Assembly: GCF_000178975.2 (NCBI RefSeq)
Contig: NC_015064.1
Span: forward strand, 372,001 to 436,000
Origin: Granulicella tundricola MP5ACTX9
Lineage (GTDB): Bacteria; Acidobacteriota; Terriglobia; Terriglobales; Acidobacteriaceae
Reading direction: 5' to 3'
Length of the DNA: 64,000 nucleotides
Below the pieces are notes generated by a model. It saw nothing but the letters and a program-made list of their open reading frames with translations, was not told the origin of the DNA and searched no databases. Below, one piece after another: positions 37,570 through 46,265 of the stretch (position 1 is its first letter; every line of letters begins with the position of its first letter). The position numbers and the translations under genes were made by a program.

Positions 37570-38412
37570 TTATGGGGCTACGGCGGACTCGATCTCCTGA
37601 AGGTCTTGCGGCGTGAGGGTCAGGTTGAGAGCGGCGCAGTTTTCTTCGAGATGGGCTAACGAGCTGGTGCCGGGGATGGGGACGATGACCGGGGAGCGGT
37701 GGAGGAGCCAGGAGAGCTGGAGCTGGGTGGGAGTGGCACCGAGGCGGGTGGCGATTGCGGCGAGTTTGCTGCCAGGGGCGTTGAGCTTGCCGGCGGCTAC
37801 GGGGTACCAGGGGAGGAAGGCGATGTTGTTCTGGGTGCAGTAGTCGAGGACGGCTTCGTGCTTGCGCTCGGTGAGGTTGTACTTGTTCTGGACGCTGACG
37901 ATGGGGAGGATGCGGCGGGCTTGCTCGATCTGGGCGACGTTGACTTCAGAGAGGCCTACGTGGCGGATCTTGCCGGCTTGCTGGAGGTCCCGGATCATGC
38001 CGAGAGAGTCTTCAAGGGGGACCTGGGGGTCGATGCGGTGGAGCTGCCAGAGGGGAAGCTGCTCGAGCTTGAGGTAGCGGAGGCTCATCTCGACCTGCTG
38101 GCGGAGGTAGGAGGGACGGCCGAGCGGCTCGGACTTGGCAGGGGCCATGCGGGCGAGGCCGGCTTTGGTGGCGATGACTACGCCTGCGGGGTAGGGTGCG
38201 AGGGTCTCGCCGATGAAGCGCTCCAGTTCCTGCGGGCCATAGGCGTCGGCTGTGTCGATGAGGTTGACGCCGAGATCGAGGGCTCGGTGGAGGATGGCTT
38301 TGGCTGCGGTGGGATCGAGGGGCGGGCCCCAGGCTCCGTCGGCGATGAGGCGCATGGTGCCGTAGCCGATGCGGGAGAGAGGGAGGTCGTTGGCGAGGAG
38401 GAAAGATTGCAT
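37570..38412 (-). CDS. aldo/keto reductase
   Basis: NADPH-dependent TIM-barrel oxidoreductase, 280 residues. The catalytic tetrad is visible: Asp and Tyr in DTADAYG, Lys in TKAG and His in LWQLHRID. The cofactor end is IPGTSSLAHLEEN. ATG 38412 fits the family N-terminus; ATG 38442 would add ten residues. The substrate is unknown. No operon partner. Confidence 0.9.
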   Translation of the reverse strand: MQSFLLANDLPLSRIGYGTMRLIADGAWGPPLDPTAAKAILHRALDLGVNLIDTADAYGPQELERFIGETLAPYPAGVVIATKAGLARMAPAKSEPLGRPSYLRQQVEMSLRYLKLEQLPLWQLHRIDPQVPLEDSLGMIRDLQQAGKIRHVGLSEVNVAQIEQARRILPIVSVQNKYNLTERKHEAVLDYCTQNNIAFLPWYPVAAGKLNAPGSKLAAIATRLGATPTQLQLSWLLHRSPVIVPIPGTSSLAHLEENCAALNLTLTPQDLQEIESAVAP

Positions 38413-38596
38413 GTGAAGTTTGATGCTTGCAGCTGAAAGCATTTTTCTTTTTGTGTAGACGCGTAAGTGCAGGTGTGCATCTGACTTACCAGTAACGACG
38501 ATATGACGGCGGGATTATCTCGATTCCTTACTGATGAGTAAGGCCATGGGATCGGCGCGCGTTGATCGATCTCTGAAGTAAAAGGAAGAACTACCA

Positions 38597-39295
38597 ATGA
38601 AGACCAAAATTTTTGCCGGCGCAATGCTGCTTGCTACGCTTTCTGCTACCCCGATGTTTGCCTCCTCCGACCGCAGCGACCTGGATGACCGTCTGCTGCA
38701 GGCTCGTAAGGTGATCGACCAGATTGCAAGCACGCCGGATAAGGGCATTCCTGATGGCATCGTAAGCCATGCTGTCTGCGTGGGCGTGATCCCGAGCGTG
38801 AAGAAGGGTGCATTCCTGGTTGGGGCCGAGTACGGTCAGGGCGTTGTGAGCTGCCGCACGGGCCATGGCTGGAGCGCTCCGGTGTTCATCCGCCTGGCGG
38901 GTGGAAGCTTTGGATTCCAGATTGGCGGACAGGCTACGGATCTGATTCTCGTGGCTGTGAACGATAAGGGCTTCCAGGATCTGTTGAAGTCGAAGTTCAA
39001 GATTGGCGCGGATGCTTCTGCTGCCGCGGGTCCGGTTGGACGCAATGCACAGGCTGGTACGGACATCCAGTTGAATGCTGAGCTGCTGACGTATTCGCGT
39101 GCGAAGGGTCTGTTTGCCGGTATCGATTTGAACGGCATCAGCATCTCCCAGAATCAGGACGATACCGACCTGTACTACGGCACGAAGGGTGAGAACTTCG
39201 AGACGATCCTGCACGGCAAGCAGCCGGTCCCGGCTTCTGCCAAGGGCTTTGTGGGCACGCTGGCACGGTACTTCCATATCGCTCGTAGCCGCTAG
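38597..39295 (+). CDS. SYLF (YSC84-like) lipid-binding domain protein, exported
   Basis: 232 residues. The signal peptide MKTKIFAGAMLLATLSATPMFA is followed by the SYLF/Ysc84 domain: VCVGVIPSVKKGAFLVGAEYGQGVVSCR, GGSFGFQIGGQATDLILV and LFAGIDLNGISI. SYLF proteins bind phosphoinositides in eukaryotes; in bacteria the role is unclear, probably envelope-associated. Encoded alone with a terminator after it. Confidence 0.92.
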   Translation: MKTKIFAGAMLLATLSATPMFASSDRSDLDDRLLQARKVIDQIASTPDKGIPDGIVSHAVCVGVIPSVKKGAFLVGAEYGQGVVSCRTGHGWSAPVFIRLAGGSFGFQIGGQATDLILVAVNDKGFQDLLKSKFKIGADASAAAGPVGRNAQAGTDIQLNAELLTYSRAKGLFAGIDLNGISISQNQDDTDLYYGTKGENFETILHGKQPVPASAKGFVGTLARYFHIARSR

Positions 39296-39312
39296 GCTTT
39301 AGTGGGTGTGAC

Positions 39313-39354
39313 GGGGCAGGGGATGGAGCTTTGGCTCTGTCACCTGCCCCTTTT
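39313..39354 (+). terminator. intrinsic terminator after the SYLF gene
   Basis: GGGGCAGG (39313-39320) pairs with CCTGCCCC (39343-39350) and is followed by TTTTGTTTTG. The loop is long (22 bases), but the 8-bp GC stem and T tail just after the SYLF stop make a terminator likely. Confidence 0.7.
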
Positions 39355-39384
39355 GTTTTGTGCCGGGTTTGGGGACGGCCTGAG

Positions 39385-39419
39385 TTGATAAAGATTGATA
39401 AAAGCGATCAAGGCTGATT
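39385..39419 (+). repeat. 35-bp dispersed repeat, copy 1
   Basis: Begins TTGATAAAGATTGATAAAAG and ends GGCTGATT. A second copy at 47224-47258 differs at only two positions. It contains the inverted pair TTGAT-N7-ATCAA. It lies 46 bases before the start of the small CXXC protein gene. Confidence 0.7.
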
Positions 39420-39464
39420 ATCTGGTGGGCTAAGGCTGAGGTTCTGCTCGGCTATGATTTGTTT

Positions 39465-39794
39465 ATGGGTTTGACGATTGCTGCTATACGGACGGGATTT
39501 GATGCGGTGGGGACGTTGCCGGAGGGGGCGTTTCATACGACGCTGGATGAGCAACTGATCTGCCCGAAGTGCGATGCAAGTTATAACTTGATCGTGGATT
39601 ATCAGGCTTCAGTGGGTAGGCATTTTGGGGAGGAGTCCCGGAAGCTAATTATGTTGCTGAAGAAGGCTATTTTTATGGGGCATTCGGATGGGCATCGGGT
39701 GGTGCATTTTGAGACTTCAGGGGTTGTAGTGCGGAGCTTTGGGGTGGAGGTGGAGAAGAAGAGGATTGTGAAGGGATCGGATTTGATTCAGTGA
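39465..39794 (+). CDS. small hypothetical protein with a CXXC motif
   Basis: A 109-residue protein that I do not recognise. It contains one CPKCDASYNLIVDY segment at about residues 32-45, a zinc-ribbon-like half with only one Cys pair, so a dimeric site or no metal is equally possible. The rest is mixed alpha/beta with a basic C-terminus (VEVEKKRIVKGSD). No signal peptide. ATG 39465 is used; TTG 39459 is two codons earlier. A copy of the 35-bp repeat lies just upstream and an inverted copy of the 54-bp repeat just downstream. Confidence 0.55.
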   Translation: MGLTIAAIRTGFDAVGTLPEGAFHTTLDEQLICPKCDASYNLIVDYQASVGRHFGEESRKLIMLLKKAIFMGHSDGHRVVHFETSGVVVRSFGVEVEKKRIVKGSDLIQ

Positions 39795-39800
39795 GAACAG

Positions 39801-39850
39801 GCAACAGCAAATACGAAATACTGAGGTTCTGAGCTTCGCTAAGAATGACG
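39801..39850 (-). repeat. inverted partial copy of the 54-bp repeat
   Basis: Read on the minus strand it begins CGTCATTCTTAGCGAAGCTC, followed by AGAACCTC and a more diverged tail. It matches the copies at 1191-1321 closely over the first ~33 bases. Position: between the CXXC protein gene and ddl. Confidence 0.7.
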
Positions 39851-39938
39851 GCCCTCCGGTTCAATAGGCGTTGTGGAGGGGGTGGCTGGGTGGTTTCCTC
39901 TTGAGTCTCAGGTGGATTTTGGGGGTAGGCTTAAGGCT

Positions 39939-41057
39939 ATGGCTAAGAAGAAACTGCGGGTTGGCGTTTTGTTTGGTGGGCGGAGTGGGGAGCATGAGGT
40001 TTCGCTGCTTTCAGCGAACTCGATTCTGAAGGCGATCGACCGGAAGAAGTATGAGGTGGTGCCGATTGGGATCACCAAGCAGGGCCGGTGGCTGGGGGGC
40101 GATGGGGCCAAGGGGCTGCTGACGGGGGATTCCGGTCTGACGTTGAGTGCTTCCGCGCAGGTGACCGAGACGGGGCTGATTGAGCAGAGCGGCGGCGTCA
40201 TTGGTGCGCTGGATGTGATCTTCCCGGTGCTGCATGGGACGTTTGGCGAGGATGGGACGATCCAGGGGATGCTGGAGTTGGCGGACCTAGCTTATGTGGG
40301 GTCGGGCGTGCTGGGGTCGGCGGCCGGGATGGACAAGGATGTGATGAAGAAGCTGTTTGCGGCGGCGGGTCTGCCGCAGACGCCGTACCTGAGCGTGCTG
40401 CGGAGTGAGTGGAAGGCGGATGCGAAGGGGTGCAGGAAGAGGATCGAGAAGGCTCTGGAGTATCCGCTGTTTGTGAAGCCGGCGAACCTGGGGAGCTCGG
40501 TGGGGATCAGCAAGGTGCATGGACGGGATGAGCTTGCGGCTGCGATGGATCTGGCGGCGGGGTTCGACCGGAAGCTGGTGGTGGAGCAGGGAGTGGGCGG
40601 GCCGGGGGCGAAGCCTCGGGAGCTGGAGGTGGCGGTGCTAGGGAACGAAACGCTGGAGGCGAGCGTGGTGGGTGAGATCGTGCCGGCGAAGGAGTTCTAC
40701 GACTACGAGGCGAAGTACCAGATGAATGGGCCGGACGAGAGTGTATGCATCATTCCGGCGAAGCTGAGTGCGAGCGAGCAGAAGCAGATGCGGGCGATGG
40801 CGATGGAGGCCTTTCGGGCTTGTGACTGCTCGGGTCTGGCGCGGGTGGATTTTCTGATGGAGCCTGCGGCGAAGGGCAAGAAGGCGAAGTTCTATCTGAA
40901 CGAGATCAATACGATGCCGGGATTCACTTCGATCTCGATGTATCCGAAGCTTTGGGGTGCGAGCGGGGTGGGGTATACGGAGCTGATCGATCGTCTGATT
41001 GTGCTGGCGCAGGAGCGTCATGCGGAGAAGATGGCTACGGCATTTGCCCGAGAGTAA
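39939..41057 (+). CDS. ddl: D-alanine--D-alanine ligase
   Basis: ATP-grasp enzyme making the D-Ala-D-Ala dipeptide for peptidoglycan. It starts [19 protein letters not shown], has [16 protein letters not shown], the ATP-grasp lysines ([18 protein letters not shown]) and the C-terminal [19 protein letters not shown]. 372 residues. ATG 39939 was chosen; the frame upstream to 39873 has no family resemblance. It stands apart from any mur cluster. Confidence 0.95.
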   Translation: MAKKKLRVGVLFGGRSGEHEVSLLSANSILKAIDRKKYEVVPIGITKQGRWLGGDGAKGLLTGDSGLTLSASAQVTETGLIEQSGGVIGALDVIFPVLHGTFGEDGTIQGMLELADLAYVGSGVLGSAAGMDKDVMKKLFAAAGLPQTPYLSVLRSEWKADAKGCRKRIEKALEYPLFVKPANLGSSVGISKVHGRDELAAAMDLAAGFDRKLVVEQGVGGPGAKPRELEVAVLGNETLEASVVGEIVPAKEFYDYEAKYQMNGPDESVCIIPAKLSASEQKQMRAMAMEAFRACDCSGLARVDFLMEPAAKGKKAKFYLNEINTMPGFTSISMYPKLWGASGVGYTELIDRLIVLAQERHAEKMATAFARE

Positions 41058-41232
41058 TGCTGGAGGACTTGGTAGAATTTCGGGAAGCTTTGGCGGAGGT
41101 CTTCTTCTGGTTTCCGCAATGACACAAAAGTTCGGCGGTCGATAGAGCGCGGGGAGCGATTTTCCTCAGCGTTTCACAATCGTTGCGACTAGAGTCATGA
41201 GTGAGAGTCCAGCAGACCGCTGAGGAGTTCCT

Positions 41233-42597
41233 GTGGATCTATCGGTTCTACCCGATATTTTTGCGTTGAGCCTGTTGATCGGAGCGTACCGGCCGTTGGT
41301 GCGGCGCGCCGGCGCACATGTCAACCTGTGGTTTGTCGGGTGGGCGTTCGTGCTGGTGCAGGCGTTTGCGGTGCTGTTTGAGGGGCCGCCCGGACTGCGG
41401 AGGATGGTGCTGCACCTGGTGGGGGTGGCTGCGCTGGAGCTTTGCGGAGTGGCCTTCATTCTGGCTGCCGCGAACTCACCGAAACGTGCGATCCGTCCGT
41501 TGCTGGCGTTTGAGATGGCGCTTCCGTTGGTGGCGCAGGTGGCGCTGAGCGGGTTTGCCGGCGCAGGGTTTGAGGCGGCGCGGTATGTTGTGTCGGCGTT
41601 GTTCGTGGTGCCGCTGCTGCATGTGCTTTCGCATCGTCTGAGCCGGCGCCAGGGGCTAATGCCGCTGGGGATCGTGTTTGCGCTGTTTGGGATTGTGAAT
41701 CTGCCGGTGGTGGTTCGCGATCCGGGGATGGTGACGGTCGCGGCGCTGGCGATGGTTTACCTGAGCGCGGCGTATGTCTGTCTGCGGAATGCGACGCGGC
41801 TCTCCAAGGGTGTGGTGACCACGGTGGTGGGGATGGCGCTGTGGGGGCTGAAGTATCCGTTCGTCGCGGCGATGCATCATTTCTATCCGGGAGTTCACCT
41901 GGAGCACGGGTTGATGGTTCTGCCGCAGTATGCGGTGGTGGCGGGCAGCATCCTGTCCTTGCTGGAAGAGCATGTGATCCGGACGGAGCGGATGGCGATG
42001 CACGATGCGCTGACGGACCTGCCGAATCGCAGGCTGTTTGAGGAGCGGTTTGCGGCGGCGATGGAGGAGGCCCGGCGGGAGAAGACCACGATTGCGTGCT
42101 TGGTGATCGACGTGGACGACTTCAAGCACATCAACGACACGATGGGCCATGCGGTGGGCGATGAGCTGCTGCGGGCGCTGGCGGTGCGGCTGTCCTGGCA
42201 TATGAGTCCGCGGGATATCCTGGCTCGGACGGGCGGGGACGAGTTTACGGCGATGCTCGCCGGGGTGACCGATGAACATCACCTGCGCTTTATTGCGAGT
42301 GCGATGATGTCTGCGGCGAGCGTGCCGATTGCGGCGGATGGGCGGTCGGTCGACGTGCGCATCAGCATGGGGATTGCGCTTTCACCGGATCACGCGGACG
42401 ACATTGAAGGGCTGCGCGAGGCTGCGGATGAGGCGATGTATCGCGCGAAGCGCAGGGGTGGGAACCTGCTGGCGTTTGCGGGGGACGCGAAGGACAAGGA
42501 CGACCTGATGGTTGCGCGGCCGGCCCATGTGCCTGCTCCCATTTTGCAGATGAAGCTGCCGATGACGGGCGGGCGTGGGCGGGCTTCGCGCGGGTAG
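41233..42597 (+). CDS. membrane-anchored diguanylate cyclase
   Basis: 454 residues. The N-terminal half (about 1-235) has seven or eight hydrophobic segments with no input domain I can name. The C-terminal GGDEF domain (about 245-415) has an intact RTGGDEF active site at about residue 334 and LPNRRLFEERF at its start, so it should make cyclic-di-GMP. The inhibitory I-site (RXXD five residues before GGDEF) reads SPRD, so product inhibition is probably lost. The start is GTG 41233 with GAGGAG 6 bases upstream. The last ~30 residues are a basic, low-complexity tail. Confidence 0.9.
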   Translation: MDLSVLPDIFALSLLIGAYRPLVRRAGAHVNLWFVGWAFVLVQAFAVLFEGPPGLRRMVLHLVGVAALELCGVAFILAAANSPKRAIRPLLAFEMALPLVAQVALSGFAGAGFEAARYVVSALFVVPLLHVLSHRLSRRQGLMPLGIVFALFGIVNLPVVVRDPGMVTVAALAMVYLSAAYVCLRNATRLSKGVVTTVVGMALWGLKYPFVAAMHHFYPGVHLEHGLMVLPQYAVVAGSILSLLEEHVIRTERMAMHDALTDLPNRRLFEERFAAAMEEARREKTTIACLVIDVDDFKHINDTMGHAVGDELLRALAVRLSWHMSPRDILARTGGDEFTAMLAGVTDEHHLRFIASAMMSAASVPIAADGRSVDVRISMGIALSPDHADDIEGLREAADEAMYRAKRRGGNLLAFAGDAKDKDDLMVARPAHVPAPILQMKLPMTGGRGRASRG

Positions 42598-42980
42598 GCT
42601 GGGCCGAGTGTTCCGGCAAATATCGCGGTTCAGTAGAAGTACGGAGCAGGGTGATCTGGGGCTGCGCGGGCAAGCTCTTTAGGCACAAGCCTTTGCGCGG
42701 AGCCCTGAGTTTCCTGGTTGTGCTGGGAAGCCTTCGATGATTAGATACAGACAATCGTTTATTACAAGATGACGAAAGCGGGCCTCTCTTTTGAGCAGGC
42801 TGGCTGTTCGATCCACGCTATTCGGCTGCTGAGGGCTCTTCGACTGCTGATGGCTCCCGGATTTTCTGATGGATGCAGACAGGCTCCGGCGAAGGTGTCT
42901 GTGGTGCATTCCACGCTGTTGACGACCGTTCAAACGCTTTGTGTGGAGGGTTAGGGTTGGCGCTGAAGGATTTCATCGTG
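42598..42980. other. intergenic region upstream of the DUF305-LVIVD operon
   Basis: About 380 bases, expected to carry the promoter of the DUF305-LVIVD operon. I see no strong hairpin or known operator. A short imperfect duplication (GGCTGCTGAGGGCTC / GACTGCTGATGGCTC) lies near 42825-42855. Short open frames here lack coding character. Confidence 0.4.
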
Positions 42981-43634
42981 ATGAGGGTATGGCTGGCGGG
43001 TGCGCTGGCGCTATGTGCTGCCAGTTGCTTCGGGCAGCAGGTGCCGATCGTACAGCCGGGGGCCCCGGGACAAGCGAACAAGATGCTGACTCCGGCTACG
43101 GCGAATGGTGTGAAGCGCGCGCCATCGAAGGCTGACGTCGACTTCATGCAGGGCATGATCATGCACCACAATCAGGCCGTCGAGATGACGGAGCTGCTGA
43201 AGGTGCAGGGCAAAGATCCTGAGGTGAAGGGGCTCGGCCTGCGCATCGACGTCTCGCAGACGGACGAGATGCGGTACATGAAGCAGTGGCTGACGGATCG
43301 CGATCTGCCGCTTGAGAACGACCCGATGGCGGGGATGGATATGTCCAAGAACCCGAACATGGACATGAGTTCAATGGCGATGCCTGCGATGCCGGGCATG
43401 CTGACGGCGGCGCAGATGGCGACGCTGCGCAAGGCGCACGGAGCCGACTTCGACCACCTTTTTTTGACCGGGATGATTCAACATCACACCGGGGCTCTAA
43501 CGATGGTGAAGGAGTTGTTTTCCAACCCGGGTGCGGGCCAGGACCCACAGCTTTTTGATTTTGCAAGTGACGTAGACAACACGCAGCAGGCAGAGATCGA
43601 CATTATGCGGCACATGCTCAAGGAGAAGAAATGA
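42981..43634 (+). CDS. exported DUF305 protein with a Met-rich segment
   Basis: 217 residues with a signal peptide (about 1-19, MRVWLAGALALCAASCFG). Two DUF305 helices carry HH pairs: FMQGMIMHHNQAVEM and TGMIQHHTGALTM. Between them, at about residues 112-137, is a Met/Asp-rich run (repeats like GMDM, NMDM, MAM, MPGM), a typical copper-binding composition. The cyanobacterial DUF305 protein CopM binds copper, so metal binding in the periplasm is plausible here, but unproven. ATG 42981 follows AAGGA. Its stop overlaps the start of the LVIVD gene, so the two are coupled. Confidence 0.88.
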   Translation: MRVWLAGALALCAASCFGQQVPIVQPGAPGQANKMLTPATANGVKRAPSKADVDFMQGMIMHHNQAVEMTELLKVQGKDPEVKGLGLRIDVSQTDEMRYMKQWLTDRDLPLENDPMAGMDMSKNPNMDMSSMAMPAMPGMLTAAQMATLRKAHGADFDHLFLTGMIQHHTGALTMVKELFSNPGAGQDPQLFDFASDVDNTQQAEIDIMRHMLKEKK

Positions 43635-45610
43635 CTTCAGGACGCGGCTTTCGATTTACCGTTGGTGCGGTAGCCTTCGCACTCTCTACGTTCACCCCGG
43701 TGCTGTGTTCGGGACAGAGTGCGGCGATGGCTGCGCCTGCGGCACCGCACGCGACGGCACCCTCTTTTGTCTACAGCAACCCGCGCACCGGCAGCGACGA
43801 TCCGCGTGTTGGCCTGAAGGGCGGATTGTATGACGCGCAGGAGGCGATCCTGGGGATGCAGCGGCTGGTCTCTCTGCCGAAGCCTGCAGGCTTTGAGCCG
43901 GACGTAGCGGCGATCAAGGCTGCGGATGCTACGCCTCCTCCTGCTCCGCCGGCGCCGGGCGCTCCGCGTGTGCGTGGAGCTCGTGGGCCGAGCTATGGCG
44001 GCACGAACTCCGACATCGCCTTTGGCGCGACGCATCTGTTTGTGGGGAACTATAACGGGGTGAACTTCTATGACATCTCGAATCCCGCGCAGACGAAGCT
44101 GATTACCTCTGTCGTGTGCCCGGGTGGACAGGGCGACGTTTCGGTCTATGGGCATCTGCTGTTCATGTCGGTTGAGGCGGCCAATGGGCGTCTGGACTGC
44201 GGGACGCAGGGTATGCCGACGGCACCTCCTCCCACCCCCGAGCAGGAAGCCGCAATGATGGCTCCGCCGGTTGCCGGTGCGCCCCGTCCAGCGCGTCCGC
44301 AGGACCCCGCCAGCCATGACCGCGAGAAGGGTGTGCGGATCTTCGACATCTCGGACATCAAGAATCCGAAGCAGGTGGCCGATGTGCAGACCTGCCGTGG
44401 ATCGCACACGCATACGCTGCTCGTCGATCCGAAGGATAAGGACAACATCTACGTCTATGTTTCGGGCTCGGCTGGGGTTCGTCCGGCTGAGGAGCTGGGC
44501 GGTTGCACCGGCGGCGATCCCAACATAGACCCGGATACGGCGCTGTTCACGATCGTCGTGATCAAGGTGCCGCTGGCGCATCCTGAGCTGGCGAAGGTCG
44601 TCAGCAGCCCGCGCATCTTCAGCGATCCGGAGACGGGTAAGATGGACGCTCTCTGGAAGGGCGGCAACCATGGCGAGGGCACGCAGACGACTTCTGCTAC
44701 GCGCGGCTGCCATGACATCACGGTGTACTCGGCGATTGGTCTGGCTGCTGGCGCCTGCTCCGGCAACGGCATTCTGCTGGACATCAAGGACCCGGTTCAC
44801 CCGAAGCGCATCGACGCGGTGACCGATCCGAACTATGCGTTCTGGCACTCCGCCAACTTCTCCAACGACGGCACGAAGGTGATGTTTACGGACGAGTGGG
44901 GCGGGGGCGGACAGCCTCGCTGCCGTGAGAGCGATCCGATGAACTGGGGCGCGGATGCCATCTTCCGCATCAGCAAGGACGACAAGCTGCAGCTGGCTTC
45001 GTACTACAAGATGCCGGCTCCGCAGACGGAGAAGGAGAACTGCGTAGCGCACAACGGATCGATGATTCCGATTCCGGGACGCGATATCGAGGTGCAGTCC
45101 TGGTACCAGGGAGGGATCTCGATCATGGACTACACGGATGCGTCGCACCCGTTCGAGATCGGTTACTTCGATCGTGGGCCGGTGGATGATTCGCGGCCGG
45201 CGATGGGCGGGCAGTGGTCGACCTACTACTACAACGGCTATATCTATGGCTCTGAGATTGCGCGCGGCGTAGACGTGTTCAAGCTGGTGCCGAGCAAGTA
45301 CATCACGCAGGCGGAGATTGACGCGGCGGCGCAGGTGAACCTGCCTGAGCTGAACGTGCAGAATCAGCCGAAGATCGTATGGCCTTCCACGGCTGTGACG
45401 GCTCGTGCGTATGTGGATCAGCTTGCCCGGGACAACAGCCTTACGGCGGCGCAGGTTTCTTCGATCAATGCGGAGCTTGCGAAGAGCAAGAGCGCGAAGC
45501 TGAAGGCGATGGCGAAGGGTCTGGACAAGGACGCTGCCACCGCCAAGACGCCGAAGGATGCAGAGCGCATGCATGAGCTGGCTAAGATCATGAGCCAGAG
45601 CGGCATGTAG
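43631..45610 (+). CDS. exported LVIVD-repeat beta-propeller protein
   Basis: 659 residues, signal peptide about 1-28. The body is a predicted beta-propeller of LVIVD type, with blades such as GVNFYDISNPAQTKLI, GVRIFDISDIKNPKQVADV and ISIMDYTDASHPFEIGYFD, and conserved RGCHDITVY and HSANFSNDG loops. Several Cys and His could bind metal or form disulfides. Two Pro/Ala-rich linkers (about 98-115 and 197-230) lie between conserved parts; the last 90 residues are helical. Coupled to the DUF305 gene; DUF305 and LVIVD genes co-occur in other phyla. Function is unknown, probably extracytoplasmic. Confidence 0.85.
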   Translation: MTSGRGFRFTVGAVAFALSTFTPVLCSGQSAAMAAPAAPHATAPSFVYSNPRTGSDDPRVGLKGGLYDAQEAILGMQRLVSLPKPAGFEPDVAAIKAADATPPPAPPAPGAPRVRGARGPSYGGTNSDIAFGATHLFVGNYNGVNFYDISNPAQTKLITSVVCPGGQGDVSVYGHLLFMSVEAANGRLDCGTQGMPTAPPPTPEQEAAMMAPPVAGAPRPARPQDPASHDREKGVRIFDISDIKNPKQVADVQTCRGSHTHTLLVDPKDKDNIYVYVSGSAGVRPAEELGGCTGGDPNIDPDTALFTIVVIKVPLAHPELAKVVSSPRIFSDPETGKMDALWKGGNHGEGTQTTSATRGCHDITVYSAIGLAAGACSGNGILLDIKDPVHPKRIDAVTDPNYAFWHSANFSNDGTKVMFTDEWGGGGQPRCRESDPMNWGADAIFRISKDDKLQLASYYKMPAPQTEKENCVAHNGSMIPIPGRDIEVQSWYQGGISIMDYTDASHPFEIGYFDRGPVDDSRPAMGGQWSTYYYNGYIYGSEIARGVDVFKLVPSKYITQAEIDAAAQVNLPELNVQNQPKIVWPSTAVTARAYVDQLARDNSLTAAQVSSINAELAKSKSAKLKAMAKGLDKDAATAKTPKDAERMHELAKIMSQSGM

Positions 45611-45630
45611 TTTTTAGTGGCTGTAAAGGG

Positions 45631-45662
45631 AAGAGCCTCGGCTTATGCCGGGGCTCTTTTTT
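45631..45662 (+). terminator. intrinsic terminator after the LVIVD gene
   Basis: AAGAGCCTCGGC (45631-45642), loop TTAT, then GCCGGGGCTCTT (45647-45658) and a T run to 45662. A 12-bp stem with one G-T pair; a clear end for the DUF305-LVIVD operon. Confidence 0.88.
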
Positions 45663-45716
45663 GTTGGTGAGAGGAAAGCGAACCACGGAGGGCACGGAGG
45701 AGAAGAGAGACTCTGC

Positions 45717-46265
45717 TTATTGCTGCTTGAGGAAGAGGTCTTCTACTTCCTGCCAATTGTGCACGCGGCGGAAGCCGGGGGTGTGCATGTTGTGGGGGGA
45801 GTGGAAGAGGATGCCTTCGCCGTGGAAGCGGCGGAGCTGGCGGGGGTTGTCGTCGATGAGGTAGTCCGCCTGCAAGATGGACTTGTCTCCGCAGAAGACG
45901 ATGTGCGACGGGGAGATGAAAGGGAAGTGGCGTGCGAGCCAGTTGTACTTGGCCATGAAGGAGGTGGGGACCTCCATGGCGGCGGTGGCGATGAAGACCT
46001 CGTAACGCTCCTGGAGGGCCTTGATCACGCGCTGGGAGTCCGGCATGACGTTGAGGACGGCGAAGAAGTCTTCGGAGCGCAGGTGGGCTTCGAGGGCGGG
46101 GTGGCGATCAAGCTGGACGACGTCCCAGAGCCATTTCCCTTCGAGGTCGGCGAGGGTGACGTTCTCGTTGAAGTCGCGGTTATAGCGCATGACGTGCTCG
46201 GCTACGGCGTCTGCGATGACCTCATCCATGTCGATGCAGATACGTTTCTTCGGTGCGTCGCTCAC
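45717..46265 (-). CDS. 5' nucleotidase, 5'(3')-deoxyribonucleotidase (NT5C) type
   Basis: 182-residue HAD-fold phosphatase. The nucleophile motif is ICIDMDEVIADA at about residues 8-19, followed by the Thr motif ATAAME and the acidic LIDDNPRQL motif. It fits the NT5C family that removes phosphate from (deoxy)nucleoside monophosphates; other small phosphoesters are possible. The start is GTG 46265, overlapping the stop of the zinc-ribbon gene by four bases (GTGA); the frame upstream is spurious. Second gene of a two-gene operon. Confidence 0.87.
   Translation of the reverse strand: MSDAPKKRICIDMDEVIADAVAEHVMRYNRDFNENVTLADLEGKWLWDVVQLDRHPALEAHLRSEDFFAVLNVMPDSQRVIKALQERYEVFIATAAMEVPTSFMAKYNWLARHFPFISPSHIVFCGDKSILQADYLIDDNPRQLRRFHGEGILFHSPHNMHTPGFRRVHNWQEVEDLFLKQQ

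Noticed and set aside
43637..45574. 645-codon frame opposite the LVIVD gene
   Set aside because: Arg/His-rich protein with no domain, antisense to a gene with signal peptide, coupling and terminator.
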